NCBI RefSeq assembly: GCF_051020975.1
Contig: NW_027478160.1
Span: 17,010,001-17,074,000, forward strand
Length of the DNA: 64,000 nt
From: Osmia lignaria lignaria
Taxonomy: Eukaryota; Arthropoda; Insecta; Hymenoptera; Megachilidae
Reading direction: 5' to 3'
Made by a program: the position numbers and the translations under genes. This document shows, in pieces, positions 38,507 through 50,900 of the stretch (within the stretch, counting starts at the first letter, position 1; every line of letters begins with the position of its first letter). The notes below the pieces were generated by a model. That model saw only the letters and a list, made by a program, of their open reading frames with translations, had not been told where the DNA came from and ran no database searches.

Positions 38507-41500
38507 CTCGGAAACGAAGCGAGCTATGGTAAAATGTTAAGAGACCTTTTTTGTAGAGAATTAAGTTTCCTACTTTTTATGTTCTATGATATTTTTTGAT
38601 CAGATGCGTAGTTCTCGAGATATATCAAGATATTTAAAAGTTCCGAAGCCGCACCAACATAATAGAGATACAGAAACACCGTGGCCCCTTTCTTACAGAT
38701 AACTCTGCACTATTGCGAGCTGCAAATGCCACTTCCAGCTTAGCTGTGCAGAGGAAGAACAACAAGAAGAAGAAATATCTCGAAATATGTCCGTCAGGCC
38801 AGTTGCTTTGAGCTGAATCTGCAAATATCTCGGAAACGAAGCGAGCTATGGCAAAATGTTAAGAGACGTTTTTTGTAGAGAATTATGTTTCCTACAATTT
38901 ATGTTCTATGATATTTTTTGATCAGAAGCGTAGTTTTCGAGATATATCGAGATATTTAAAAGTTCCGAAGCCGCACCAACATAATAGAGATACAGAAACA
39001 CCGTGGCCCCTCTCTTTGAGATAACTCTGCACTATTGCGAGCTGGAAATGCCACTTCCAGTTTAGCTGTGCAGAAGAAGAACAACAAGAAGAAGAAATAT
39101 CTCGAAATATGTCCGTTAGGCCCCTTCCCTTGAGATAAATCTGCAAATATCTCGGAAACGAAGCGAGCTATGGCAAAATGTTAAGAGACGTTTTTTGTAG
39201 AGAATTATGTTTCCTACAATTTATGTTCTATGATATTTTTTGATCAGAAGCGTAGTTTTCGAGATGTATCGAGATATTTAAAAGTTCCGAAGCCGCACCA
39301 ACATAATAGGGATACAGAAACACCGTGGCCCCTTTCTTTGAGATAACTCTGCACTAGTGCGAGCCGCAAATGCCACTTCCAGCTTAGCTGTGCAGAAGAA
39401 GAACAACAAGAAGAAGAAATATCTCGAAATATGTCCGTCAGGCCCCTTCCCTTGAGATAAATCTGCAAATATCTCGGAAACGAAGCGAGCTATGGCAAAA
39501 TGTTAAGAGACCTTTTTTGTAGAGAATTAAGTTTCCTACTTTTTATGTTCTACGATATTTTTTGATCAGATGCGTAGTTCTCGAGATATATCAAGATATT
39601 TAAAAGTTCCGAAGCCGCACCAACATAATAGAGATACAGAAACACCGTGGCCCCTTTCTTTGAGATAACTCTGCAGTATTGCGAGCTGTAAATGCCACTT
39701 CCAGCTTAGCTGTGCAGGAGAAGAACAACAAGAAGAAGAAATATCTCGAAATATGTCCGTCAGGCCCCTTCCCTTGAGATATATCTGCAAATATCTCGGG
39801 AACGAAGCGAGCTATGGCAAAATGTTAAGAGACCTTTTTTGTAGAGAATTATGTTTCCTACAATTTATGTTCTATGATATTTTTTGATCAGAAGCGTAGT
39901 TTTCGAGATATATCAAGATATTTAAAAGTTCCGAAGCCGCACCGACATAATAGAGATACAGAAACACCGTGGCCCCTCTCTTTGAGATAACTCTGCACTA
40001 TTGCGAGCTGGAAATGCCACTTCCAGTTTAGCTGTGCAGAAGAAGAACAACAAGAAGAAGAAATATCTCGAAATATGTCCGTCAGGCCCCTTCCCTTGAG
40101 ATAAATCTGCAAATATCTCGGAAACGAAGCGAGCTATGGCAAAATGTTAAGAGACCTTTTTTGTAGAGAATTATGTTTCCTACAATTTATTTTCTATGAT
40201 ATTTTTTGATCAGAAGCGTACTTTTCGAGATATATCGAGATATTTAAAAGTTCCGAAGCCGCACCAACATAATAGAGATACAGAAACACCGTGGCCCCTT
40301 TCTTTGAGATAACTCTGCACTAGCGCGAGCCGCAAATGCCACTTCCAGCTTAGCTGTGCAGAAGAAGAACAACAAGAAGAAGAAATATCTCGAAATATGT
40401 CCGTCAGGCCCCTTCCCTTGAGATAAATCTGCAAATATCTCGGAAACGAAGCGAGCTATGGCAAAATGTTAAGAGACCTTTTTTGTAGAGAATTAAGTTT
40501 CCTACTTTTTATGTTCTATGATATTTTTTGATCAGATGCGTAGTTCTCGAGATATATCAAGATATTTAAAAGTTCCGAAGCCGCACCAACATAATAGAGA
40601 TACAGAAACACCGTGGCCCCTTTCTTTGAGATAACTCTGCACTATTGCGAGCTGCAAATGCCACTTCCAGCTTAGCTGTGCAGAGGAAGAACAACAAGAA
40701 GAAGAAATATCTCGAAATATGTCCGTCAGGCCAGTTCCTTTGAGCTGAATCTGCAAATATCTCGGAAACGAAGCGAGCTATGGCAAAATGTTAAGAGACG
40801 TTTTTTGTAGAGAATTATGTTTCCTACAATTTATGTTCTATGATATTTTTTGATCAGAAGCGTAGTTTTCGAGATATATCGAGATATTTAAAAGTTCCGA
40901 AGCCGCACCAACATAATAGGGATACAGAAACACCGTGGCCCCTTTCTTTGAGATAACTCTGCACTAGTGCGAGCCGCAAATGCCACTTCCAGCTTAGCTG
41001 TGCAGAAGAAGAACAACAAGAAGAAGAAATATCTCGAAATATGTCCGTCAGGCCCCTTCCCTTGAGATAAATCTGCAAATATCTCGGAAACGAAGCGAGC
41101 TATGGTAAAATGTTAAGAGACCTTTTTTGTAGAGAATTAAGTTTCCTACTTTTTATGTTCTATGATATTTTTTGATCAGATGCGTAGTTCTCGAGATATA
41201 TCAAGATATTTAAAAGTTCCGAAGCCGCACCAACATAATAGAGATACAGAAACACCGTGGCCCCTTTCTTACAGATAACTCTGCACTATTGCGAGCTGCA
41301 AATGCCACTTCCAGCTTAGCTGTGCATAGGAAGAACAACAAGAAGAAGAAATATCTCGAAATATGTCCGTCAGGCCAGTTCCTTTGATCTGAATCTGCAA
41401 ATATCTCGGAAACGAAGCGAGCTATGGCAAAATGTTAAGAGACGTTTTTTGTAGAGAATTATGTGTCCTACAATTTATGTTCTATGATATTTTTTGATCT

Positions 41501-44073
41501 GATGCGTAGTTTTTGAGATATATCAAGATATTTAAAAGTTCCGAAGCCGCACCAACATAATAGAGATACAGAAACACCGTGGCCCCTTTCTTACAGATAA
41601 CTCTGCACTATTGCGAGCTGCAAATGCCACTTCCAGCTTAGCTGTGCAGAGGAAGAACAACAAGAAGAAGAAATATCTCGAAATATGTCCGTCAGGCCAG
41701 TTGCTTTGAGCTGAATCTGCAAATATCTCGGAAACGAAGCGAGCTATGGCAAAATGTTAAGAGACGTTTTTTGTAGAGAATTATGTTTCCTACAATTTAT
41801 GTTCTATGATATTTTTTGATCAGAAGCGTAGTTTTCGAGATATATCGAGATATTTAAAAGTTCCGAAGCCGCACCAACATAATAGAGATACAGAAACACC
41901 GTGGCCCCTCTCTTTGAGATAACTCTGCACTATTGCGAGCTGGAAATGCCACTTCCAGTTTAGCTGTGCAGAAGAAGAACAACAAGAAGAAGAAATATCT
42001 CGAAATATGTCCGTTAGGCCCCTTCCCTTGAGATAAATCTGCAAATATCTCGGAAACGAAGCGAGCTATGGCAAAATGTTAAGAGACGTTTTTTGTAGAG
42101 AATTATGTTTCCTACAATTTATGTTCTATGATATTTTTTGATCAGAAGCGTAGTTTTCGAGATGTATCGAGATATTTAAAAGTTCCGAAGCCGCACCAAC
42201 ATAATAGGGATACAGAAACACCGTGGCCCCTTTCTTTGAGATAACTCTGCACTAGTGCGAGCCGCAAATGCCACTTCCAGCTTAGCTGTGCAGAAGAAGA
42301 ACAACAAGAAGAAGAAATATCTCGAAATATGTCCGTCAGGCCCCTTCCCTTGAGATAAATCTGCAAATATCTCGGAAACGAAGCGAGCTATGGCAAAATG
42401 TTAAGAGACCTTTTTTGTAGAGAATTAAGTTTCCTACTTTTTATGTTGTACGATATTTTTTGATCAGATGCGTAGTTCTCGAGATATATCAAGATATTTA
42501 AAAGTTCCGAAGCCGCACCAACATAATAGAGATACAGAAACACCGTGGCCCCTTTCTTTGAGATAACTCTGCAGTATTGCGAGCTGTAAATGCCACTTCC
42601 AGCTTAGCTGTGCAGGAGAAGAACAACAAGAAGAAGAAATATCTCGAAATATGTCCGTCAGGCCCCTTCCCTTGAGATATATCTGCAAATATCTCGGGAA
42701 CGAAGCGAGCTATGGCAAAATGTTAAGAGACCTTTTTTGTAGAGAATTATGTTTCCTACAATTTATGTTCTATGATATTTTTTGATCAGAAGCGTAGTTT
42801 TCGAGATATATCAAGATATTTAAAAGTTCCGAAGCCGCACCGACATAATAGAGATACAGAAACACCGTGGCCCCTCTCTTTGAGATAACTCTGCACTATT
42901 GCGAGCTGGAAATGCCACTTCCAGTTTAGCTGTGCAGAAGAAGAACAACAAGAAGAAGAAATATCTCGAAATATGTCCGTCAGGCCCCTTCCCTTGAGAT
43001 AAATCTGCAAATATCTCGGAAACGAAGCGAGCTATGGCAAAATGTTAAGAGACCTTTTTTGTAGAGAATTAAGTTTCCTACTTTTTATGTTCTATGATAT
43101 TTTTTGATCAGATGCGTAGTTCTCGAGATATATCAAGATATTTAAAAGTTCCGAAGCCGCACCAACATAATAGAGATACAGAAACACCGTGGCCCTTTTC
43201 TTTGAGATAACTCTGCACTATTGCGAGCTGCAAATGCCACTTCCAGCTTAGCTGTGCAGAGGAAGAACAACAAGAAGAAGAAATATCTCGAAATATGTCC
43301 GTCAGGCCAGTTCCTTTGAGCTGAATCTGCAAATATCTCGGAAACGAAGCGAGCTATGGCAAAATGTTAAGAGACGTTTTTTGTAGAGAATTATGTTTCC
43401 TACAATTTATGTTCTATGATATTTTTTGATCAGAAGCGTAGTTTTCGAGATATATCGAGATATTTAAAAGTTCCGAAGCCGCACCAACATAATAGGGATA
43501 CAGAAACACCGTGGCCCCTTTCTTTGAGATAACTCTGCACTAGTGCGAGCCGCAAATGCCACTTCCAGCTTAGCTGTGCAGAAGAAGAACAACAAGAAGA
43601 AGAAATATCTCGAAATATGTCCGTCAGGCCCCTTCCCTTGAGATAAATCTGCAAATATCTCGGAAACGAAGCGAGCTATGGTAAAATGTTAAGAGACCTT
43701 TTTTGTAGAGAATTAAGTTTCCTACTTTTTATGTTCTATGATATTTTTTGATCAGATGCGTAGTTCTCGAGATATATCAAGATATTTAAAAGTTCCGAAG
43801 CCGCACCAACATAATAGAGATACAGAAACACCGTGGCCCCTTTCTTACAGATAACTCTGCACTATTGCGAGCTGCAAATGCCACTTCCAGCTTAGCTGTG
43901 CATAGGAAGAACAACAAGAAGAAGAAATATCTCGAAATATGTCCGTCAGGCCAGTTCCTTTGATCTGAATCTGCAAATATCTCGGAAACGAAGCGAGCTA
44001 TGGCAAAATGTTAAGAGACGTTTTTTGTAGAGAATTATGTTTCCTACAATTTATGTTCTATGATATTTTTTGA
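38507..44073 (+). repeat. 9-monomer duplication with one monomer lost in the second copy
   Basis: Monomers at 38,600, 38,922, 39,244, 39,566 and 39,888 match 41,498, 41,820, 42,142, 42,464 and 42,786 at an offset of 2,898 bp (nine monomers). Markers are ttcttacagataac with agttgctttg, gtccgttagg, gagatgtatcgag, tacgatatt with ctgcagtattgcgagctg, and gcaccgacataat. The next monomers, 40,532, 40,854 and 41,176, match 43,108, 43,430 and 43,752 at 2,576 bp (eight monomers), with ctatggtaaaatg, gtgcataggaag and tttgatctgaat as markers. The monomer at 40,210 therefore has no counterpart. A few single-base differences are visible (tgttgtacg near 42,447 and ggccctttt near 43,195). Confidence 0.85.
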
Positions 44074-45039
44074 TCTGATGCGTAGTTTTTGAGATATATC
44101 AAGATATTTAAAAGTTCCGAAGCCGCACCAACATAATAGAGATACAGAAACACCGTGGCCCCTTTCTTTGAGATAACTCTGCACTATTGCGAGCTGCAAA
44201 TGCCACTTCCAGCTTAGCTGTGCAGAAGAAGAACAACAAGAAGAAGAAATATCTCGAAATATGTCCGTCAGGCCCCTTCCCTTGAGATAAATCTGCAAAT
44301 ATCTCGGAAACGAAGCGAGCTATGGTAAAATGTTAAGAGACCTTTTTTGTAGAGAATTAAGTTTCCTACTTTTTATGTTCTATGATATTTTTTGATCAGA
44401 TGCGTAGTTCTCGAGATATATCAAGATATTTAAAAGTTCCGAAGCCGCACCAACATAATAGAGATACAGAAACACCGTGGTCCCTTTCTTACAGATAACT
44501 CTGCACTATTGCGAGCTGCAAATGCCACTTCCAGCTTAGCTGTGCATAGGAAGAACAACAAGAAGAAGAAATATCTCGAAATATGTCCGTCAGGCCAGTT
44601 CCTTTGATCTGAATCTGCAAATATCTCGGAAACGAAGCGAGCTATGGCAAAATGTTAAGAGACGTTTTTTGTAGAGAATTATGTTTCCTACAATTTATGT
44701 TCTATGATATTTTTTGATCTGATGCGTAGTTTTTGAGATATATCAAGATATTTAAAAGTTCCGAAGCCGCACCAACATAATAGAGATACAGAAACACCGT
44801 GGCCCCTTTCTTTGAGATAACTCTGCACTATTGCGAGCTGCAAATGCCACTTCCAGCTTAGCTGTGCAGAAGAAGAACATCAAGAAGAAGAAATATCTCG
44901 AAATATGTCCATCAGGCCCCTTCCCTTGAGATAAATCTGCAAATATCTCGGAAACGAAGCGAGCTATGGCAAAATGTTAAGAGACGTTTTTTGTAGAGAA
45001 TTATGTTTCCTACAATTTATGTTCTATGATATTTTTTGA
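43752..45039 (+). repeat. Tandem 2-monomer duplication (644 bp)
   Basis: A monomer with ttcttacagataac, gtgcataggaag and tttgatctgaat is followed by one edged by gatctgatgcgtagtttttg. The pair occurs at 43,752/44,074 and again at 44,396/44,718. The second copy has its own changes (ggtcccttt near 44,481, gaacatcaag near 44,877, gtccatcagg near 44,908). Confidence 0.75.
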
Positions 45040-45361
45040 TCTGATGCGTAGTTTTTGAGATATATCAAGATATTTAAAAGTTCCGAAGCCGCACCAACAT
45101 AATAGAGATACAGAAACACCGTGGCCCCTTTCTTTGAGATAACTCTGCACTATTGCGAGCTGCAAATGCCACTTCCAGCTTAGCTGTGCAGAGGAAGAAC
45201 AACAAGAAGAAGAAATATCTCGAAATATGTCCGTCAGGCCAGTTCCTTTGAGCTGAATCTGCAAATATCTCGGAAACGAAGCGAGCTATGGCAAAATGTT
45301 AAGAGACGTTTTTTGTAGAGAATTATGTTTCCTACAATTTATGTTCTATGATATTTTTTGA

Positions 45362-47937
45362 TCAGAAGCGTAGTTTTCGAGATATATCGAGATATTTAAA
45401 AGTTCCGAAGCCGCACCAACATAATAGGGATACAGAAACACCGTGGCCCCTTTCTTTGAGATAACTCTGCAGTATTGCGAGCTGTAAATGCCACTTCCAG
45501 CTTAGCTGTGCAGAAAAAGAACAACAAGAAGAAGAAATATCTCGAAATATGTCCGTCAGGCCCCTTCCCTTGAGATAAATCTGCAAATATCTCGGAAACG
45601 AAGAGAGCTATGGCAAAATGTTAAGAGACCTTTTGTGTAGAGAATTAAGTTTCCTACTTTTTATGTTCTATGATATTTTTTGATCTGATGCGTAGTTCTC
45701 GAGATATATCAAGATATTTAAAAGTTCCGAAGCCGCACCAACATAATAGAGATACAGAAACACCGCGGCCCCTTTCTTTGAGATAACTCTGCACTATTGC
45801 GAGCTGCAAATGCCACTTCCAGCTAAGCTGTGCAGAAGAAGAACATCAAGAAGAAGAAATATCTCGAAATATGTCCGTCAGGCCCCTTCCCTTGAGATAA
45901 ATCTGCAAATATCTCGGAAACGAAGAGAGCTATGGCAAAATGTTAAGAGACCTTTTTTGTAGAGAATTAAGTTTCCTACTTTTTATGTTCTATGATAGTT
46001 TTTGATCTGATGCGTAGTTCTCGAGATATATCAAGATATTTAAAAGTTCCGAAGCCGCACCAACATAATAGAGATACAGAAACACCGTGGCCCCTTTCTT
46101 TGAGATAACTCTGCACTATTGCGAGCTGTAAATGCCCCTTCCAGCTTAGCTGTGCAGAAGAAGAACATCAAGAAGAAGAAATGTCTCGAAATATGTCCGT
46201 CAGGTCCCTTCCCTTGAGATAAATCTGCAAATATCTCGGAAACGAAGAGAGCTATGGCAAAATGTTAAGAGACCTTTTTTGTAGAGAATTAAGTTTCCTA
46301 CTTTTTATGTTCTATGATAGTTTTTGATCTGATGCGTAGTTCTCGAGATATATCAAGATATTTAAAAGTTCCGAAGCCGCACCAACATAATAGAGATACA
46401 GAAACACCGTGGCCCCTTTCTTTGAGATAACTCTGCACTATTGCCAGCTGTAAATGCCACTTCCAGCTTAGCTGTGCAGAAGAAGAACAACAAGAAGAAG
46501 ACAAATCTCGAAATATGTCCGTCAGGCCCCTTCCCTTGAGATAAATCTGCAAATATCTCGGAAACGAAGCGAGGTATGGCAAAATGTTGAGAGACCTTTT
46601 TTGTAGAGAATTAAGTTTCCTACGTTTTATGTTCTATGATATTTTTTGATCAGATGCGTAGTTCTCGAGATATATCAAGATATTTAAAAGTTCCGAAGCC
46701 GCACCAACATAATAGAGATACAGAAACACCGTGGCCCCTTTCTTTGAGATAACTCTGCACTATTGCGAGCTGCTAATGCCACTTCCAGTTTAGCTGTGCA
46801 GAAGAAGAACATCAAGAAGAAGAAATATCTCGAAATATGTCCGTCAGGCCCCTTCCCTTGAGATAAATCTGCAAATATCTCGGAAACGAAGAGAGCTATG
46901 GCAAAATGTTAAGAGACCTTTTTTGTAGAGAATTAAGTTTCCTACTTTTTATGTTCTATGATAGTTTTTGATCTGATGCGTAGTTCTCGAGATATATCAA
47001 GATATTTAAAAGTTCCGAAGCCGCACCAACATAATAGAGATACAGAAACACCGTGGCCCCTTTCTTTGAGATAACTCTGCACTATTGCCAGCTGTAAATG
47101 CCACTTCCAGCTTAGCTGTGCAGAAGAAGAACAACAAGAAGAAGACATATCTCGAAATATGTCCGTCAGGCCCCTTCCCTTGAGATAAATCTGCAAATAT
47201 CTCGGAAACGAAGCGAGGTATGGCAAAATGTTGAGAGACCTTTTTTGTAGAGAATTAAGTTTCCTACGTTTTATGTTCTATGATATTTTTTGATCAGATG
47301 CGTAGTTCTCGAGATATATCAAGATATTTAAAAGTTCCGAAGCCGCACCAACATAATAGAGATACAGAAACACCGTGGCCCCTTTCTTTGAGATAACTCT
47401 GCACTATTGCGAGCTGTAAATGCCACTTCCAGCTTAGCTGTGCAGAAGAAGAACATCAAGAAGAAGAAATGTCTCGAAATATGTCCGTCAGGTCCCTTCC
47501 CTTGAGATAAATCTGCAAATATCTCGGAAACGAAGCGAGGTATGGCAAAATGTTGAGAGACCTTTTTTGTAGAGAATTAAGTTTCCTACGTTTTATGTTC
47601 TATGATATTTTTTGATCAGATGCGTAGTTCTCGAGATATATCAAGATATTTAAAAGTTCCGAAGCCGCACCAACATAATAGAGATACAGAAACACCGTGG
47701 CCCCTTTCTTTGAGATAACTCTGCACTATTGCGAGCTGCAAATGCCACTTCCAGCTTAGCTGTGCAGAAGAAGAACATCAAGAAGAAGAAATATCTCGAA
47801 ATATGTCCGTCAGGCCCCTTACCTTGAGATAAATCTGCAAATATCTCGGAAACGAAGAGAGCTATGGCAAAATGTTAAGAGACCTTTTTTGTAGAGAATT
47901 AAGTTTCCTACTTTTTATGTTCTATGATAGTTTTTGA
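45362..47937 (+). repeat. Transitional block with gatctgatgcg edges and gaacatcaag
   Basis: Eight monomers of a distinct family. Several have gatagtttttgatctg, gaacatcaag in the triplet tract, and gcgaggtatgg followed by ttgagagacc and tacgttttatg. Monomers at 46,328 and 46,972 (ttgccagctgtaaatg) are two units apart, and those at 46,006 and 47,294 (aaatgtctcg, caggtccctt) are four apart, so a 644-bp spacing underlies the block. In the copies where the gatcag stop context is changed to gatctg, the incidental minus-strand frame runs on to 94 codons. Private changes include ccagctaagctg near 45,828 and aatgcccctt near 46,132. Confidence 0.7.
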
Positions 47938-50900
47938 TCTGATGCGTAGTTCTCGAGATATATCAAGATATTTAAAAGTTCCGAAGCCGCACCAACATAA
48001 TAGAGATACAAAAACACCGTGGCCCCTTTCTTTGAGATAACTCTGCACTATTGCGAGCTGCAAATGCCACTTCCAGCTTAGCTGTGCAGAAGAACAACAA
48101 GAAGAAGAAATATCTCGAAATATGTCCGTCAGGCCCCTTCCCTTCAGGTAAATCTGCAAATATCTCGGAAACAAAGAGAGCTATGGCAAAATGTTAAGAG
48201 ACCTTTTTTGTAGAGAATTAAGTTTCCTACAATTTATGTTCTATGATATTTTTTGATCAGAAGCGTAGTTTTCGAGATATATCGAGATATTTAAAAGTTC
48301 CGAAGCCGCACCAACATAATAGAGATACAGAAACACCGTGGCCCCTTTCGTTGAGATAACTCTGCACTAGTGCGAGCCGCAAATGCCACTTCCAGCTTAG
48401 CTGTGCAGAAGAAGAACAACAAGAAGAAGAAATATCTCGAAATATGTCCGTCAGGCCCCTTCCCTTGAGATAAATCTGCAAATATCTCGGAAACGAAGCG
48501 AGCTATGGCAAAATGTTAAGAGACCTTTTTTGTAGAGAATTAAGTTTCCTACTTTTTATGTTCTATGATATTTTTTGATCAGATGCGTAGTTCTCGAGAT
48601 ATATCAAGATATCTAAAAGTTCCGAAGCCGCACCAACATAATAGAGATACAGAAACACCGTGGCCCCTTTCTTTGAGATAACTCTGCACTATTGCGAGCT
48701 GCAAATGCCACTTCCAGCTTAGCTGTGCAGAAGAAGAACAACAAGAAGAAGAAATATCTCGAAATATGTCCGTCAGGCCCCTTCCCTTGAGATATATCTG
48801 CAAATATCTCGGAAACGAAGCGAGCTATGGCAAAATGTTAAGAGACCTTTTTTGTAGAGAATTATGTTTCGTACAATTTATGTTCTATGATATTTTTTGG
48901 TCAGAAGCGTAGTTTTCGAGATATATCGAGATATTTAAAAGTTCCAAAGCCGCACCAACATAATAGAGATACAGAAACACCGTGGCCCCTTTCTTTGAGA
49001 TAACTCTGCACTAGTGCGAGCCGCAAATGCCACTTCCAGCTTAGCTGTGCAGAAGAAGAACAACAAGAAGAAGAAATATCTCGAAATATGTCCGTCAGGC
49101 CCCTTCCCTTGAGATATATCTGCAAATATCTCGGAAACGAAGCGAGCTATGGCAAAATGTTAAGAGACCTTTTTTGTAGAGAATTAAGTTTCCTACTTTT
49201 TATGTTCTATGATATTTTTTGATCAGATGCGTAGTTCTCGAGATATATCAAGATATTTAAAAGTTCCGAAGCCGCAGCAACATAATAGAGATACAGAAAC
49301 ACCGTGGCCCCTTTCTTTCAGATAACTATGCACTATTGCGAGCTGCAAATGCCACTTCCAGCTTAGCTGTGCAGAAGAACAACAAGAAGAAGAAATATCT
49401 CGAAATATGTCCGTCAGGCCCCTTCCCTTGAGGTAAATCTGCAAATATCTCGGAAACAAAGAGAGCTATGGCAAAATGTTAAGAGACCTTTTTTGTAGAG
49501 AATTAAGTTTCCTACAATTTATGTTCTATGATATTTTTTGATCAGAAGCGTAGTTTTCGAGATATATCGAGATATTTAAAAGTTCCGAAGCCGCACCAAC
49601 ATAATAGAGATACAGAAACACCGTGGCCCCTTTCGTTGAGATAACTCTGCACTAGTGCGAGCCGCAAATGCCACTTCCAGCTTAGCTGTGCAGAAGAAGA
49701 ACAACAAGAAGAAGAAATATCTCGAAATATGTCCGTCAGGCCCCTTCCCTTGAGATAAATCTGCAAATATCTCGGAAACGAAGCGAGCTATGGCAAAATG
49801 TTAAGAGACCTTTTTTGTAGAGAATTAAGTTTCCTACTTTTTATGTTCTATGATATTTTGTGATCAGATGCGTAGTTCTCGAGATATATCAAGATATTTA
49901 AAAGTTCCGAAGCCGCACCAACATAATAGAGATACAGAAACACCGTGGCCCCTTTCTTTGAGATAACTCTGCACTATTGCGAGCTGCAAATGCCACTTCC
50001 AGCTTAGCTGTGCAGAAGAAGAACAACAAGAAGAAGAAATATCTCGAAATATGTCCGTCAGGCCCCTTCCCTTGAGATAAATCTGCAAATATCTCGGAAA
50101 CGAAGAGAGCTATGGCAAAATGTTAAGAGACCTTTTTTGTAGAGAATTAAGTTTCCTACTTTTTATGTTCTATGATATTTTTTGATTAGATGCGTAGTTC
50201 TCGAGATATATCAAGATATTTAAAAGTTCCGAAGCCGCACCAACATAATAGAGATACAGAAACACCGTGGCCCCTTTCTTTCAGATAACTATGCACTATT
50301 GCGAGCTGCAAATGCCACTTCCAGCTTAGCTGTGCAGAAGAACAACAAGAAGAAGAAATATCTCGAAATATGTCCGTCAGGCCCCTTCCCTTGAGATAAA
50401 TCTGCAAATATCTCGGAAACGAAGAGAGCTATGGCAAAATGTTAAGAGACCTTTTGTGTAGAGAATTAAGTTTCCTACAATTTATGTTCTATGATATTTT
50501 TTGATCAGAAGCGTAGTTTTCGAGATATATCGAGATATTTAAAAGTTCCGAAGCCGCACCAACATAATAGAGATACAGAAACACCGTGGCCCCTTTCGTT
50601 GAGATAACTCTGCACTAGTGCGAGCCGCAAATGCCACTTCCAGCTTAGCTGTGCAGAAGAAGAACAACAAGAAGAAGAAATATCTCGAAATATGTCCGTC
50701 AGGCCCCTTCCCTTGAGATAAATCTGCAAATATCTCGGAAACGAAGCGAGCTATGGCAAAATGTTAAGAGACCTTTTTTGTAGAGAATTAAGTTTCCTAC
50801 TTTTTATGTTCTATGATATTTTTTGATCAGATGCGTAGTTCTCGAGATATATCAAGATATCTAAAAGTTCCGAAGCCGCACCAACATAATAGAGATACAG

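Noticed and set aside
46298..47226. Longest minus-strand frames (94 codons) at 46,298-46,582 and 46,942-47,226
   Set aside because: These are the same satellite frame, lengthened by two point changes (gcgaggtatgg and gatctg). The two copies are a 644-bp repeat of one event. They start at TTG and have no independent support.
48340..48365. CENP-B-box-like tttcgttgagataac in the beta monomer
   Set aside because: Only the TTCGTTG part resembles the mammalian box. The required A and CGGG positions are missing, so it cannot be called.
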